In this document: in pieces, positions 57,417 to 60,150 of the stretch
Layout of the letters: each line of letters begins with the position of its first letter
Position numbering within the stretch: the first letter of the stretch is position 1
Source of the DNA: Metallyticus violacea
Taxonomy: Eukaryota; Arthropoda; Insecta; Mantodea; Metallyticidae
DNA length: 64,000 bases
Reading direction: 5' to 3'
NCBI GenBank assembly: GCA_030762175.1
Contig: CM060842.1
Coordinates: 46,953,001 to 47,017,000 of the forward strand
Program-made: the position numbers and the translations under genes
The notes under the pieces: generated by a model
What the model saw: only the letters and a program-made list of their open reading frames with translations
What the model was told of the DNA's origin: nothing
The model's database searches: none

Positions 57417-60150
57417 AGAAATTAGCACAAGTTGGGGGTTTTAGTGTCTTCTGCACATACAACAACAACAAGCTCAAGCCTTACAGGTCACACAGTTCAT
57501 TGTTTACGATAAGGTGATCCCGAACCATGTGTGTGTTATTGTGAGTGGTTTCTTTCATCAGTGACTCAACCCACAGCTGTGTTTGTTCCACCAAAATCGT
57601 CGCATGAACACTCACAACACTCGTTATTGGTGTTCTAAAAATACAAATTGTATACAACTAACCCCTCTTTATGATAGGAAATAGGAGTTTGCTGTGCAAT
57701 TATGGCAAGAAAAATAATCGGCCAGGTTTTTTTTTACCAGTAAACAGTAAATTGAGAGAGGTACCAAATTACATTCTAAGACAATTTTTTAATCAACTGA
57801 CGAAAGAAGAGAAATCACGTGGCTGGTTTCAACAAGATTTCGCTACTGCTCACACAGAAGATATATTTTTATTTTTTTTATTTATTTGCTTTATTTACGG
57901 ACGCTTTTTAACATATCTGGTCATCAGCGTTCCATTCTATTCAGGGCGTGAAACGGCCGACAAATTTTGCTCAGAGGCTTCTTTTTTCAGGCTTGAGGTT
58001 CTTTATCATGCCGTAAATCTACAACACGGGACCCACGGGCTTTAATTCCTTTTCGAAGGAAACCATACTTAGGATTTTTACGCCCGAAAAAATACACCGG
58101 TCCTAGCCGGGATCGAACCTGCGATCTTGGGTTTACAAGGCAAGTATGGTTACCACTACACCACCAGAACCGACTCATATAGAAGAGCCCATGGGTAAAA
58201 TAAGAGAAGTGTTTGAAGGTACAACGAACGATTAATGCTGGTACTCTTGCTTCCCAGATTTAACAGAGTTTGTCGGTCCTGGTGGTGCAGTGGTAACCAT
58301 ACTTGCCTCCTAAACTCAAGATAGTGGGTTAAAACCCGGCAGGATCGATGGATTTTTTCGGGCGTAAAAAAAATAAGTATGCCTTCCTTCGGAAGGGAAG
58401 TAAAGACGTGGGTCACGTGTCATTAAATTTACGGCACGAAAAAGAACCTTAAGGTTGAAAGAAGAGGCCTTTGAGCAAAATTTGTCGGCCGTTTCACGCC
58501 CCGAATTGAATGGGACGCTGATGACCCGAGATGTTAAGGAGCGTCCATAAATGAACCAAATAAATAAATAAATAAATAAACAAATAAAAGATCTAACAGC
58601 CTGCGATTTTTATTTGCGGGATATTCTCAAGGGTAAAGTGTACAACTTTTTTCACATTGAAAGAACTCAAGGAAAGCATACGAAATGGAATCAGATGCAT
58701 TACAGTGTAACACTAAATTGTGTCAATCGGAATATGTTTACCCAATACAATGTCGGTTTAGCTGAGGGAGCAGGACACTTCCAGCATTTGATACTAAGGT
58801 AAGATTTTATAAACAGTTTTAAGAAGCGAGGTCGAGAGTCCAGCTACCGAGACGCAAATCCCGGTTGAACGGTAAGAACATATTCTGGAAATTCTGTACG
58901 TTTAAGAGCAGAAAGACTGTGGAATTATAACATTTGAAATGTGTTGTGGTTTATAAATGCTTCGTAAGTTGGTATAAATGTAAAATACTTACATTTTGTC
59001 GAAGTGAATAAGGTGTAACATAGGCAAAAACATTTGTAACGAGTTAACAACATTCTTTGCTGCCGTGAAAATATTTTCTTAGTTATGATATTTTTGGTGA
59101 TTTTTTAATATAAAAAGTTAACTTACTAAGTTTGGCAAATATGTAACAAGGAGAAAGGGGGACGAGCAAGTTCTGAAAACAGAATATGTACTTTTTCTCT
59201 AGGTACAACGCAATTATGCTCGGAGGGCAAAATGTGAGATGCGTCCGAGAATTTGAAAATTAAAAGGTGGTAAACCTAGTTTACAGTTATGAATGTTCAG
59301 TCCGGCATTTAAATTTCCGCGTACAGTTGATCAGATGAGAGCAATTAAAACGATTTATGGGATATACTGTTTTATTTGTATATTTAAACTAAGTATTAGT
59401 AACAAATTTAAGGCAACCGAAGCATGATAGTCTATAACAGTACAATTATTAAAAACACAATTTTTAAAATCAAACGACATTGGTTAAACTGCTCCGCACA
59501 CTATTTCTATTTTGTTCAGTAATTTTTGGCTTGGAACGTTGAATTATACGACTAATTTGTGCATCTGAAGTCTCGCCAACACGTTTTTAATTGTCCACCA
59601 TGTTCATTATTCATTTCCTGTGCACACTAATGTTTAGGTTCAACAAAACTACAAAAATATTTCAGTGCCCTGTTCTGATGAACTTGCATAAAACAATTGC
59701 TGTACGTGCGATAAAATGAAAGTGATTAAAAGCAAACGATAAAATTTGACAAAAGGCGGCTGTGGTTGGTTGGAATTCCTAATATTCTTAAGCCGAATTG
59801 GGCACCGATTCATGATATAAATAGTCGGTATAATGCATTTAAAAGAGGAAAAGAATTTAACGAGGAAGTGACTTTAGGACACTACCTGTAGTTTGTAAGG
59901 TTAAATTAAACAACCTTTAAAAAATCTTCCTGCACTTCTTCCGCCGATTTCCGTGATGTGCGACATCGTGAACTACGGCCTATAATCTGTTAATAGTTGG
60001 GTTAAAAGCGGAAGTAAACATCGGCTATAAGCGTTTCATATTCCTGAAACATATTTGGTGGGTTCACTTACCTATTCACATCCACGTCGGTGGATTCTAG
60101 GATTGTCCTCGCTCGGTCGATATGGCCGTGCTCCACAGCAGCAAAGAGGG
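10363..60150 (-). CDS. wake: wide awake / ANKFN1 orthologue, 15 constitutive exons in window, 5'-incomplete
   Basis: Fifteen exons on the minus strand join with intact phase at every junction (about 3,293 coding nt, 1,097 codons plus stop). Domain order is ankyrin repeats (residues ~1-60), a low-complexity linker with an Asn run, a fibronectin type III domain (~173-274), a long conserved central region (~275-720), a Ser-rich segment and a C-terminal Ras-association domain. This order is that of Drosophila Wide awake and vertebrate ANKFN1/Nmf9, cytoplasmic adaptor-like proteins of neurons; fly WAKE promotes sleep onset in clock neurons by acting on GABA-A receptor (family knowledge). The residues upstream of the first ankyrin repeat are not found here, so the first exon(s) and promoter lie above 60150 and probably outside the window. 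Introns reach 10 kb and are full of transposable elements. Orthology is inferred from domain order and remembered motifs, not from a search. Confidence 0.88.
11010..11900 (+). pseudogene. decayed LINE reverse transcriptase fragment
   Basis: The plus strand encodes GIIKAAVPQGSVFGPLFF, the PQGSVLGPLLF motif of non-LTR reverse transcriptases. About 70 nt further on a degraded YVDD-like segment follows. Downstream frames keep faint RT-thumb similarity but are full of stops. It lies in the last wake intron and is antisense to the gene. Confidence 0.6.
12050..12372. repeat. tail family B inverted fragments
   Basis: Family B tail pieces (AACTTAGGTATTCATTTTTT, ACTCCACTTACTT, ACTCCATTGTCAACAGCTT, AAGTACAATATTTAT) occur in both orientations as two partial foldbacks (12050-12180 and 12255-12372). 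They match the arms of the 32.3-32.8 kb inverted repeat. Confidence 0.75.
12538..12561. repeat. (AAAAT)n microsatellite
   Basis: Four to five units of AAAAT/AAATA. Confidence 0.8.
12848..13010 (-). repeat. SINE-2, degraded copy
   Basis: It matches the SINE-2 body and head on the minus strand (AAATGCTGGG, TTTTTCTCAGTTC, B-box degraded to AGTTTAATTCC). Several CpG positions have changed. Confidence 0.6.
13351..14659 (+). mobile_element. mariner element, 1,309 bp, inactive
   Basis: Inverted terminal repeats GAGGTCTCTTCAAAAAGTA (left) and the complement of TACTTTTTGAACAGACCTC (right), about 28-30 bp, flanked by TA dinucleotides at 13349-13350 and 14660-14661. The length is normal for a mariner. 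It lies in the last wake intron, antisense to the gene. The transposase frame inside is broken. Confidence 0.92.
13537..14600 (+). pseudogene. mariner transposase, inactivated
   Basis: It keeps the Mos1-type helix-turn-helix (EKLEQRLYTKFCVKNKIKCA), the second HTH (RRITVREVAEDLNISIGSCH), the WMLPHQPRPKKAR linker and HHDN with the second catalytic Asp, then YSPDL. Damage: no clear start codon; a frameshift near 13697; an in-frame TAA after KLLNFD near 13918; the first catalytic motif reads TGNESWG, so Asp is Asn; a frameshift at about 14020; and a 1-nt deletion near 14387 that shifts the third Asp (PCDFF) out of frame. Mariner transposase normally is about 345 residues with a D,D34D triad (family knowledge). 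Confidence 0.9.
15095..15137. repeat. (AT)n microsatellite
   Basis: About 21 AT units inside the decayed LINE. Confidence 0.95.
15326..15428 (+). repeat. SINE-1 3' fragment, CpG-decayed
   Basis: Matches the SINE-1 3' end (AGAGGCCTCTGAGCAAAATT ... ATGTTAAAGAGCGTCCATAA), with CpG positions changed to TpG/CpA. It sits in the LINE remnant. Confidence 0.75.
15761..15867 (+). repeat. SINE-1 3' fragment
   Basis: SINE-1 3' end, better preserved than the copy at 15326 (retains GTCGGCCGTTTCAC), ending in AATAAATC. It is inserted between the catalytic and thumb parts of the LINE RT. Confidence 0.8.
17090..19912 (+). pseudogene. non-LTR retrotransposon remnant (endonuclease and RT), GA-rich coding strand
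   Basis: Plus-strand frames in order: a Lys/Glu/Arg-rich ORF (17173-17517), a degraded endonuclease region (17.7-18.5 kb, with VIDYMLYSE), then RT motifs RRNKAAGISGEFWKAF, VIPESWKVSMIVSLYKLKG, FQAGFRKGRRTLDNT, VYISMADFEKAFHTINRDN and finally VPGLLFMDDLIVG, where FMDD stands in for the YADD active site. Frameshifts and stops separate them. It is antisense to wake, in its last intron. Clade not assigned. Confidence 0.8.
19969..20288 (-). CDS. wake: wake exon 14: Ser/Thr-rich linker
   Basis: A 320-nt exon, acceptor ATGCTTTAG, donor CTTACAG|GTAAGT. It encodes VQCRLPPSRSEDTLLFKKQP, RTHTRSRSSTIASGGS, a Ser-rich run (GSGSLHSLSSSDDQNSPGTS) and ends PTPSPGILQ. It is a likely disordered, phosphorylatable linker before the Ras-association domain. 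Just upstream of the donor, in the next intron, lies a plus-strand LINE ending near 19912. Confidence 0.9.
20644..20889. repeat. foldback repeat, tail family A, with tandemly duplicated hairpin
   Basis: Outer arms (20644-20692 and about 20838-20889) are inverted copies. Inside, a 72-bp unit (20689-20760) is repeated at 20778-20849. Each unit holds GGTACCAGTTTCGAAGACC and its near-complement, and so forms its own hairpin. Confidence 0.85.
20890..22680. other. intron sequence, nothing recognised
   Basis: Between wake exons 13b and 14. A plus-strand open frame at 21590-21847 (85 residues) has no similarity I recognise and no splice-phase support. Confidence 0.45.
22680..22885 (-). repeat. PLE 3' tail, family 1, solo copy
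   Basis: The minus strand carries TGACATCTTAATACCA, the hammerhead-like motif (22745-22789), AGTAAGTGGAATAAAATTAG after it, and TTCTCAATAATTATTTGTTA at the end. The same order follows the GIY-YIG domain of the PLE at 26.1-26.65 kb and precedes (minus) the one at 39.6 kb. Confidence 0.8.
22745..22789 (-). ncRNA. hammerhead-like ribozyme motif, family 1
   Basis: Reads CTGAAGA, C, stem GAAGGC-AACA-GCCTTT, then GAAACATATCC. The core CTGANGA and GAA are intact. The 6-nt palindrome is damaged (ACATAT against ACATGT in sister copies). One extra base lies between CTGAAGA and stem II relative to the textbook hammerhead. Confidence 0.5.
22905..23189 (-). repeat. PLE 3' tail, family A
   Basis: Between the GIY-YIG stop of the minus-strand PLE and the family A end. 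It contains the hammerhead-like motif (23037-23080), CAAGTAAGTGAAGC, and the terminal segment complementary to GGAACTAACACAGTGAAGC. This ties the scattered family A foldbacks to Penelope-like elements. Confidence 0.75.
23037..23080 (-). ncRNA. hammerhead-like ribozyme motif, family A, intact core
   Basis: Minus strand: CCTTGG, CTGAAGA, T, stem GAAGAC-AAAA-GTCTTC, GAA, palindrome ACCGGT, T, CCAA. TTGG before the core pairs with CCAA after the putative cleavage site (stem I). ACCGGT is a self-complementary stem III. Order and core match a minimal type I hammerhead, except for the one T before stem II. It lies about 110 nt downstream of the PLE GIY-YIG stop. Confidence 0.6.
23190..24013 (-). pseudogene. 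Penelope-like element, RT C-terminus and GIY-YIG endonuclease, chimeric
   Basis: Minus strand, 5' to 3': an RT C-terminal fragment (KLAIINCLTFKSTNLPISKT), joined to another RT segment (FTYEIENDNMLPFLDIKIMK, YRKDTHTNNHIK) and its own C-terminus (FNNLTYCLVNLPISKEEFRI), then a GIY-YIG domain (AGIYKITCADSEKIYIGKIK) ending at 23190 after LDTWEKFTFINTEID. GIY-YIG plus RT defines PLEs. The same RT region appears twice in series, so this is a nested or recombinant copy. Frames are broken. Confidence 0.8.
24180..26345 (+). pseudogene. Penelope-like element with RT and GIY-YIG, inactivated
   Basis: Plus strand in order: N-terminal segment (MNQTDYENSAYNLLASQEYK), RT fingers (IYGLPKTHKSGNKMRPIVDT), a ~0.55-kb interruption, then VISLFPSIPKENLINIIKKW, NGLAMGNSLSPFLADMYMSF, the catalytic YSYVDDVIAIVNEK, connection, and a GIY-YIG-type endonuclease (IYKISCKDCDMKYIGKTKRN) ending with LTVWENIFIKKKQGK. 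YGLPKTHK and the GIY-YIG domain are PLE hallmarks. Stops occur in most segments. Confidence 0.85.
24595..25135. other. unidentified insertion inside PLE reverse transcriptase
   Basis: It separates RT fingers from palm. It contains a small inverted repeat (CTTATTTTGATTT and complement, 24643-24688) and two related segments (AATTGTGAGAGGTTACCACC near 24775 and a similar one near 25045). No coding potential seen. Confidence 0.5.
26346..26650 (+). repeat. PLE 3' tail, family 1, attached to its element
   Basis: Downstream of the GIY-YIG frame: ATCTCCCAAACAATAGTAAT, TGACATCTTAATACTAGACT, the hammerhead-like motif (26543-26590), GTGGAATAAAATTAGTG and TTCCTCAATAATAATTTG. Homologous to 22680-22885 and 39560-39740. 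Confidence 0.8.
26543..26590 (+). ncRNA. hammerhead-like motif, family 1, core mutated
   Basis: Reads CCATG, CTGAAAA (one change in the core), T, stem GAAGGC-AACA-GCCTTT, GAA, palindrome ACATGT. The stem III palindrome is intact; G8 of the core is A. Probably inactive. Confidence 0.45.
26651..27866. other. intron with one decayed PLE tail
   Basis: 27060-27135 (minus) keeps the family 1 tail core (AAGGCAACAGCCTCTGAAAC, ATGTCCAAGTAATTG). The rest shows no gene or repeat I recognise. Confidence 0.5.
27867..27917 (-). CDS. wake: wake probable 51-nt cassette exon (13b)
   Basis: A short segment between exons 13 and 14 has acceptor CATTTTTACAG and strong donor TTCG|GTGAGT. Entry phase 2 and exit phase 1 are the same as for the flanking junction, so its 51 nt can be included or skipped without changing frame. 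It would insert NSVWKYLKGHLTEIRF, completing Ala at its start and Gly at its end. The frame stays open past the donor, which weakens the evidence a little. A chance match of both sites and both phases is possible but unlikely. Confidence 0.6.
28120..28606 (-). CDS. wake: wake exon 13: helix plus Ser/Gly-rich variable segment
   Basis: A 487-nt exon, the largest in the window, acceptor TGTTCTTTCAG, donor AGTG|GTATGT. It opens AFSSSEVAAAKDRLAQLQDF and NIAWKVVRWLMDVLTFARD (helical, conserved) and then becomes low-complexity and Ser/Gly/Asn-rich, ending GSGNNSFS. Exit phase 1 (a single G) lets it splice either to the 51-nt cassette exon (27867-27917) or directly to exon 14. Confidence 0.9.
28812..29067 (-). 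CDS. wake: wake exon 12: conserved central region
   Basis: A 256-nt exon, acceptor ATTTCTAG, donor GAGAG|GTAAGA. It encodes LYDAEVVDLSPDVAFLIVVP, then RAESACAVPGQTEALLQRGD, LIALPVQVFEMVHLGTYQRD and SRLSCILELDTVLAHHSHRE. Ends phase 0. The β-strand-like hydrophobic runs suggest a folded domain without a name I can assign. Confidence 0.9.
29986..30042. repeat. (ATT)n microsatellite inside LINE
   Basis: About 19 ATT units, in frame with the LINE ORF on the minus strand. Confidence 0.95.
30660..30775. repeat. tail family B fragment inserted in LINE
   Basis: Contains TTGTACTTACGAAGCTGTTG, ACAATGGA, then AGTGAATGGAGTTTAGTG and ATGAATACCTAAGTTTA, the two family B tail ends brought together. It sits between two RT segments of the LINE. 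Confidence 0.75.
31277..31464. repeat. foldback repeat, tail family A, ~70-bp arms with almost no spacer
   Basis: Arms 31277-31346 and 31349-31420 form a near-perfect palindrome centred on AGAACCAGTTCT. They contain AACTACACACTCTTAATGCT and CAAGTAAGTGAAGCAT. The flank TTCACTGTGCAAGTTCCAAT (about 31434-31453) is the family A terminal segment. It interrupts the Jockey-like LINE. Confidence 0.85.
32290..32799. repeat. large inverted repeat of tail family B, 190-bp arms
   Basis: Left arm 32290-32480 and right arm 32610-32799 are almost exact inverted copies around a 129-nt spacer. Each arm holds a family B tail: hammerhead-like motif, GTAAGTAAGTGGAGTTTAG, ATGAATACCTAAGTTTAGG, ACTCCATTGTCAACAGCTTC and AAGTACAATATTTATAGA. 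The spacer continues the tail sequence of only one arm, so this looks like two head-to-head tails. Confidence 0.9.
32443..32487 (-). ncRNA. hammerhead-like ribozyme motif, family B, intact core
   Basis: Minus strand: GAGCAA, CTGAAGA, T, stem GGGAGA-GAT-TCTCCC, GAA, palindrome ATGCAT, C, TTACTT. GAGCAA before the core pairs with TTACTT after the putative cleavage site except for one C-A mismatch. Stem II differs wholly from families A and 1 but pairs perfectly. The cleavage triplet would be AUC. Confidence 0.6.
32830..33160 (+). pseudogene. PLE remnant: end of GIY-YIG domain plus family B tail
   Basis: 32830-32940 encodes LLKHLHNPFELSTWEKFFYL, matching the C-terminus of the GIY-YIG ORFs of the other PLE copies (LLKALQNP, WENIFIKK). 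After a stop the sequence continues into the family B tail (CCTCCTATGGATGAACACAG, AGAAACATCTGGGTG), a hammerhead-like motif (33066-33110) and ATGAATACCTAAGTTTAG. This links family B to PLEs. Confidence 0.7.
33066..33110 (+). ncRNA. hammerhead-like motif, family B, decayed
   Basis: CTGAAGA, T, GTGAGA-GAT-TCTCCC, then AAAATGCATC: the G of GAAA has become A (CpG to CpA). Palindrome ATGCAT is retained. Predicted inactive. Confidence 0.4.
33229..33300 (-). repeat. tRNA-like sequence, probable SINE head
   Basis: Minus strand: an A-box-like TGGTAGTCAATTGGTTAG and B-box GGTTCAAATCC with tRNA spacing. Acceptor arms do not pair well and there is no clear tRNA end, so a SINE head or decayed tRNA is more likely than a functional tRNA. 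Confidence 0.5.
33430..33535 (+). repeat. second tRNA-like head, opposite orientation
   Basis: Plus strand: TTTGTTAGAGCTTTG (A-box-like) and AGTTTGAATGCC (degenerate B-box). About 130 nt from the first tRNA-like segment, divergently oriented. Confidence 0.35.
33536..34462. other. intron, family A terminal fragment only
   Basis: 33912-33962 matches the family A terminal segment (TTCACTATGCAAGTTCCAAT). An open frame at 33689-33907 (minus) is not recognised. Confidence 0.5.
34463..34675 (-). CDS. wake: wake exon 11: acidic Ser-rich stretch then helix
   Basis: A 213-nt exon, acceptor AAAATTATAG, donor ACAG|GTGATA. It encodes EEWEWLKRQSTRHKTIGCSS, an acidic Ser segment (SASGDEQSDDETPTEQQ), and RVFVELVAATARRLFSYMEV. 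The first base completes Ser and the last two begin Arg. The Ser/Asp segment has casein-kinase-2-like sites (inference). Confidence 0.9.
34896..35062 (-). CDS. wake: wake exon 10: conserved central region
   Basis: A 167-nt exon, acceptor TATTTCAG, donor CTC|GTAAGT. It encodes EQITYHQVSSIRLSRGLYLG, then YLKMRSSVDLIQVVVPTKAP and a C-terminal CKIRDNPHVS. The leftover TC is completed by A in exon 11 (Ser). Confidence 0.9.
35595..36080 (+). repeat. dispersed repeat copy 1, CpG-poor
   Basis: It aligns with 62425-62850 over about 400 bp (GTTCATAATCATAAAAT, CCAGTCCTTTTTCTG, CAGTTGACAATCACA, ACCAACCTGTCATA). No coding potential recognised, so an unidentified, probably non-autonomous element. Its CpG positions have become TpG or CpA. 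Confidence 0.65.
36763..36823. repeat. (ACC)n/(AAT)n/(AAC)n compound microsatellite
   Basis: ACC units, then about nine AAT units, then AAC units. Confidence 0.9.
36990..37202 (-). CDS. wake: wake exon 9: conserved central region
   Basis: A 213-nt exon of 71 codons, acceptor TTGCTATTTAG, donor ACAG|GTTAGT, phase 0 at both ends. It encodes AALCIQDLGQLYHRPLRDSQ, then GTLVISTINYIRSPKSVSVL, SRWLPLSKVQKKL and a final GELLMASIQ. It shows no degeneration despite the LINE-, SINE- and hAT-filled introns around it. Confidence 0.9.
37811..38084 (-). repeat. SINE-1, full-length copy
   Basis: Minus strand head GGTCCTGGTGGTGTAGTGGT, CAAGTATGG complement and B-box GGTTCGAACCC, then CGGGCGTAAAAATCC, GTCGTGGGTCCCGTG body and the ATGTTAAAGAGCATCCATAA end. 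The head resembles a tRNA of the Gly type. It is in the intron between wake exons 8 and 9. Confidence 0.85.
38508..38650. repeat. foldback repeat, tail family A, 36-bp arms
   Basis: Arms 38508-38543 and 38564-38599 (GAACTACACACTC and complement) around a 20-nt spacer containing TGCTTCACTTACTTG. The right flank has TTCACTGTGAATGTTCCAAT, the family A terminal segment. Confidence 0.8.
38690..39550 (-). pseudogene. hAT-family transposase remnant
   Basis: Minus strand: FSVVESKYFYNMLQKLHLPE, PDSILLIDG, YNVNSSTGKQKCIFLEAFNL, SDNVSSRVKMS and AMDTHWCSH, the order found in hAT transposases (conserved catalytic-domain DG..., SDNA.., DTRW). Asp of the SDNA motif is kept, Arg of DTRW is His. Many stops and frameshifts, so inactive. 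No terminal repeats located. Confidence 0.7.
39590..40770 (-). pseudogene. Penelope-like element remnant with family 1 tail
   Basis: Minus strand, 5' to 3': RT C-terminus (LDIKIIKNDNILEFYIFRKD, FAIINSLMFRLTNLPKTKTE at 40571-40770), a GIY-YIG region much decayed (39840-40110, upstream of the tail) and the family 1 tail with hammerhead-like motif at 39619-39664. A family A fragment (39740-39810) is inserted between domain and tail. Confidence 0.75.
39619..39664 (-). ncRNA. hammerhead-like motif, family 1, decayed stem
   Basis: CCATG, CTGATGA, then a mismatched stem (CTAAAACAACAGCCTAT), GAA, palindrome ACATGT, T. The canonical CTGATGA core is present here but stem II no longer pairs. Confidence 0.4.
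40797..40939. repeat. (GGAA)n tetranucleotide array
   Basis: About 143 bp of GGAA/GGGA units. Confidence 0.95.
40995..41964. other. intron, nothing recognised
   Basis: Between the GGAA array and wake exon 8. No ORF or repeat identified. Confidence 0.5.
41965..42078 (-). CDS. wake: wake exon 8: helical segment
   Basis: A 114-nt exon, acceptor AATGATTGCAG, donor ATGCAG|GTTGTA, both junctions phase 0. It encodes VACTWDDVKSLKQDMERSLS, then SSAVHFRIKLLQAAAQMQ, a helix-rich segment. It was not visible as a long open frame and was found from its splice sites and phase. Confidence 0.88.
42233..42296 (+). repeat. tail family B terminal fragment
   Basis: ATTGTACTTACGAAGCTGTT, ACAATGGAGTGGTAATATAT, CCTAAACTTAGG: the outer end of the family B tail. 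Confidence 0.75.
42600..42855 (+). pseudogene. possible Mos1-type HTH fragment of a transposase
   Basis: Plus strand: QQTVIEFLKDGRYAL and, in another frame, YETFKDGSTSIQNQP, which resembles the N-terminal HTH_48 region of mariner-like transposases (VIEFLxxEG ... RFKDGxTSIQ). Short and frameshifted. Confidence 0.35.
42856..44932. other. intron, nothing recognised
   Basis: Open frame at 43744-44016 (minus, 90 residues) is not recognised. No repeats identified. Confidence 0.45.
44933..45065 (-). CDS. wake: wake exon 7: conserved central region
   Basis: A 133-nt exon, acceptor TATTCTTGACAG, donor ATGAAG|GTAACG. It encodes GVFLACLLYHEDKVLVTNED, then FLPVIEVDETYPSCIY and NDFHWFMK. Its first base completes the Arg codon split after exon 6, and it ends in phase 0. 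No stop or frameshift is present. Confidence 0.9.
45241..45386. repeat. foldback repeat, tail family A, ~65-bp arms
   Basis: Arms 45241-45305 and 45320-45386 flank a 14-nt centre (GTCTTCAAAACCGG). Left flank GGAACTAACACAGTGAAGC (about 45215) is the family A terminal segment. The centre keeps a remnant of the ribozyme-like stem and ACCGGT palindrome. Confidence 0.85.
45390..45690 (+). pseudogene. possible LINE C-terminus
   Basis: Plus strand: CEAKDNILHRLLECKELD resembles the C-terminal Cys-x-x-x..His-x-x-x-Cys motif after RT in some non-LTR elements, followed by a Lys-rich end. Too short and broken for clade assignment. Confidence 0.35.
45691..46275. other. intron with family A fragment
   Basis: 46125-46205 holds GTGAAGTTTGACTCAATCAT and TTCACTGTACAAGTTCCAAT, the outer family A segments. 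Otherwise nothing recognised. Confidence 0.5.
46276..46510 (-). CDS. wake: wake exon 6: conserved central region
   Basis: A 235-nt exon, acceptor TTGTTAAG, donor CGCAG|GTTTGT. It encodes WRDLEGREPRYMGRLRLLDD, then LFSEIRRSRPECAAEI, a Lys/Arg-rich stretch (QRRNQRSKKTAIKQLF) and SKFQKNLRR. The basic block could be a binding or localisation segment. I recall this region as well conserved between insect WAKE and vertebrate ANKFN1; no named Pfam domain is evident. Confidence 0.9.
46511..47254. other. wake intron, nothing recognised
   Basis: AT-rich intron between exons 5 and 6, no ORF or repeat. Confidence 0.6.
47255..47443 (-). CDS. wake: wake exon 5: FN3 domain, C-terminal half
   Basis: A 189-nt exon, acceptor CATGTTGCAG, donor CTA|GTAAGC. 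It begins VQWSSNESF (strand C of FN3) and contains LTQGCRYYFRVACGNLKGYG, the conserved tyrosine corner and the A-x-N-x-x-G-x-G turn. A second AG five bases downstream of the acceptor could be used, but the chosen site keeps the KVQWS motif and the phase. Exit phase 1 matches the next exon. Confidence 0.9.
47579..47692 (-). CDS. wake: wake exon 4: FN3 domain, N-terminal half
   Basis: A 114-nt exon, acceptor TTGTTTATAG, donor AAAG|GTAATT. It encodes PPDVPFLVAVDVTG and NSVTVRFQEPEQQDS, the A and B strands of a fibronectin type III fold with the typical leading Pro residues. The last base, G, is completed by TG in the next exon to give Val of the C strand. Confidence 0.9.
47693..49108. other. wake intron with GAA repeat and family A tail fragment
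   Basis: Contains a (GAA)n/(GGA)n tract at 47974-48024 and a family A tail at 48405-48535 with GGAACTAACACAGTGAAGC, GGGCTGAGAATGAAGA and AAAGTAAGTGAAGCATAA. Confidence 0.7.
49109..49444 (-). CDS. wake: wake exon 3: linker with Asn run
   Basis: A 336-nt exon, acceptor TTCTTTACAG, donor C|GTGAGT. It starts KSPESLGTHLKQLLAAAEQR, a predicted amphipathic helix, then has a low-complexity Asn/Ser segment with seven consecutive Asn (about 49310-49330). It ends with a second charged helix, LLLWERRVKGLKKMLLGFDQ. The linker joins the ankyrin repeats to the FN3 domain. The Asn tract is a trinucleotide repeat and likely varies in length. Confidence 0.9.
49894..49997 (-). CDS. wake: wake exon 2: second ankyrin repeat
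   Basis: A 104-nt exon with acceptor TTTGTTACAG and donor T|GTAAGT. It encodes VNSDGLSLLDVAVLSNNKQL and then AKMLVAFGAQEGNQ, an ankyrin repeat with the usual G-x-x-x-L-D-x-A-V core and a terminal GA. Entry and exit phases match exons 1 and 3. Confidence 0.9.
49998..51212. other. wake intron, nothing recognised
   Basis: AT-rich and CpG-poor, with a short (CAT)n tract at 51178-51196. Confidence 0.5.
51213..51507 (+). repeat. SINE-2, full-length copy
   Basis: Head with GTTGTTAAGGCACAGACTCA, B-box GGTTCAAATCC, body TTTTCCTCAGTCCTCATAAA and ATGGCAAATACTGGG, 3' end TGTGGTGCCTCAGTATTAG, GTGTTAAATACCATT and A7. Matches 2057-2373 in reverse. Confidence 0.8.
51508..52809. other. wake intron, nothing recognised
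   Basis: No ORF of interest. A 28-bp direct duplication (GTGTGGTTACAATGTGTATT...) occurs near 52268-52322. Confidence 0.5.
52810..52869 (+). repeat. SINE-2 3' end fragment
   Basis: GCCTGTGGTGCCTCAGTAGT, GGGCATTAAACACCAT and A6, the SINE-2 terminus. Confidence 0.65.
52870..56960. other. CpG-rich intron segment, no gene identified
   Basis: CpG is suddenly frequent here compared with all sequence to the left. A SINE-1-like piece lies at 53856-53905 (GGCTTGAGGC, ACGTGCCGTAAAT) and a tRNA-like head at 54061-54140 (minus; B-box GGTTCGAGTC). An imperfect palindrome lies at 55362-55434 (ACATCCGAATGGGAAGAA and near-complement). Open frames (52912-53097, 55986-56282) are not recognised. It could hold an alternative promoter of wake. 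Confidence 0.4.
57301..57414. repeat. (GAA)n and (GAT)n compound microsatellite
   Basis: GAA units 57352-57380, then GAT units 57381-57414, inside the transposase remnant. Confidence 0.95.
57866..58173 (-). repeat. SINE-1, full-length, inserted in transposase
   Basis: Minus-strand SINE-1 with head GGTTCTGGTGGTGTAGTGGT, B-box GGTTCGATCCC and an A/T-rich tail on the left. Flanks AYAGAAGA (57854-57861 and 58179-58186) may be the target duplication. Confidence 0.85.
58273..58588 (+). repeat. SINE-1, full-length, with 11-bp target-site duplication
   Basis: Head GGTCCTGGTGGTGCAGTGGT, B-box degenerate (GGGTTAAAACCC), body with CGGGCGTAAAA and TTTACGGCACGAAAAAGAAC, 3' end GTTAAGGAGCGTCCATAAAT and an (AAAT)n tail. 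Flanked by AGATTTAACAG (58256-58266) and AGATCTAACAG (58589-58599). This is a LINE-mobilised tRNA-derived SINE. Confidence 0.9.
58806..60071. other. wake intron, CpG-rich, nothing recognised
   Basis: No ORF or repeat recognised. CpG is about thirty-fold more frequent than at 35.2-36.1 kb by eye count. Confidence 0.5.
60072..60150 (-). CDS. wake: wake exon 1 in window: first visible ankyrin repeat
   Basis: A 79-nt exon with acceptor TTTTTTTGCAG and donor AG|GTAAGT. It begins with the last two bases of a split codon and encodes LFAAVEHGHIDRARTILES followed by TDVDVN, the first helix pair of an ankyrin repeat. It ends with AG, which the next exon completes to Ser. The preceding exon should end in phase 1 (one leftover base). 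Unlike later exons it is CpG-rich. It is separated from the next exon by a 10-kb intron. Confidence 0.85.

Larger units (their letters stand above)
57073..58805 (+). pseudogene. Tc1/mariner-superfamily transposase (DUF4817-type HTH), split by two SINEs
   Basis: Starts MARQLTLKQRIYV, a stop, then KCYKYKPVRHVREEFIWKFF and LSSGTTIHIPVNKFNASGSG (HTH), a microsatellite-expanded Lys/Met stretch, FNQLTKEEKSRGWFQQDFAT followed by AHTE (second catalytic Asp region), then after SINE insertions EEPMGKIREVFEG, and LTACDFYLRDILKGKVYN (third Asp) with a C-terminal AEGAGHFQHL. The order is that of insect transposases annotated with DUF4817. A possible terminal repeat GGGATTTGGCATCTCGATA (about 56968) resembles the complement of the sequence at 58840-58862. 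Stops, frameshifts and insertions make it inactive. Confidence 0.75.
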
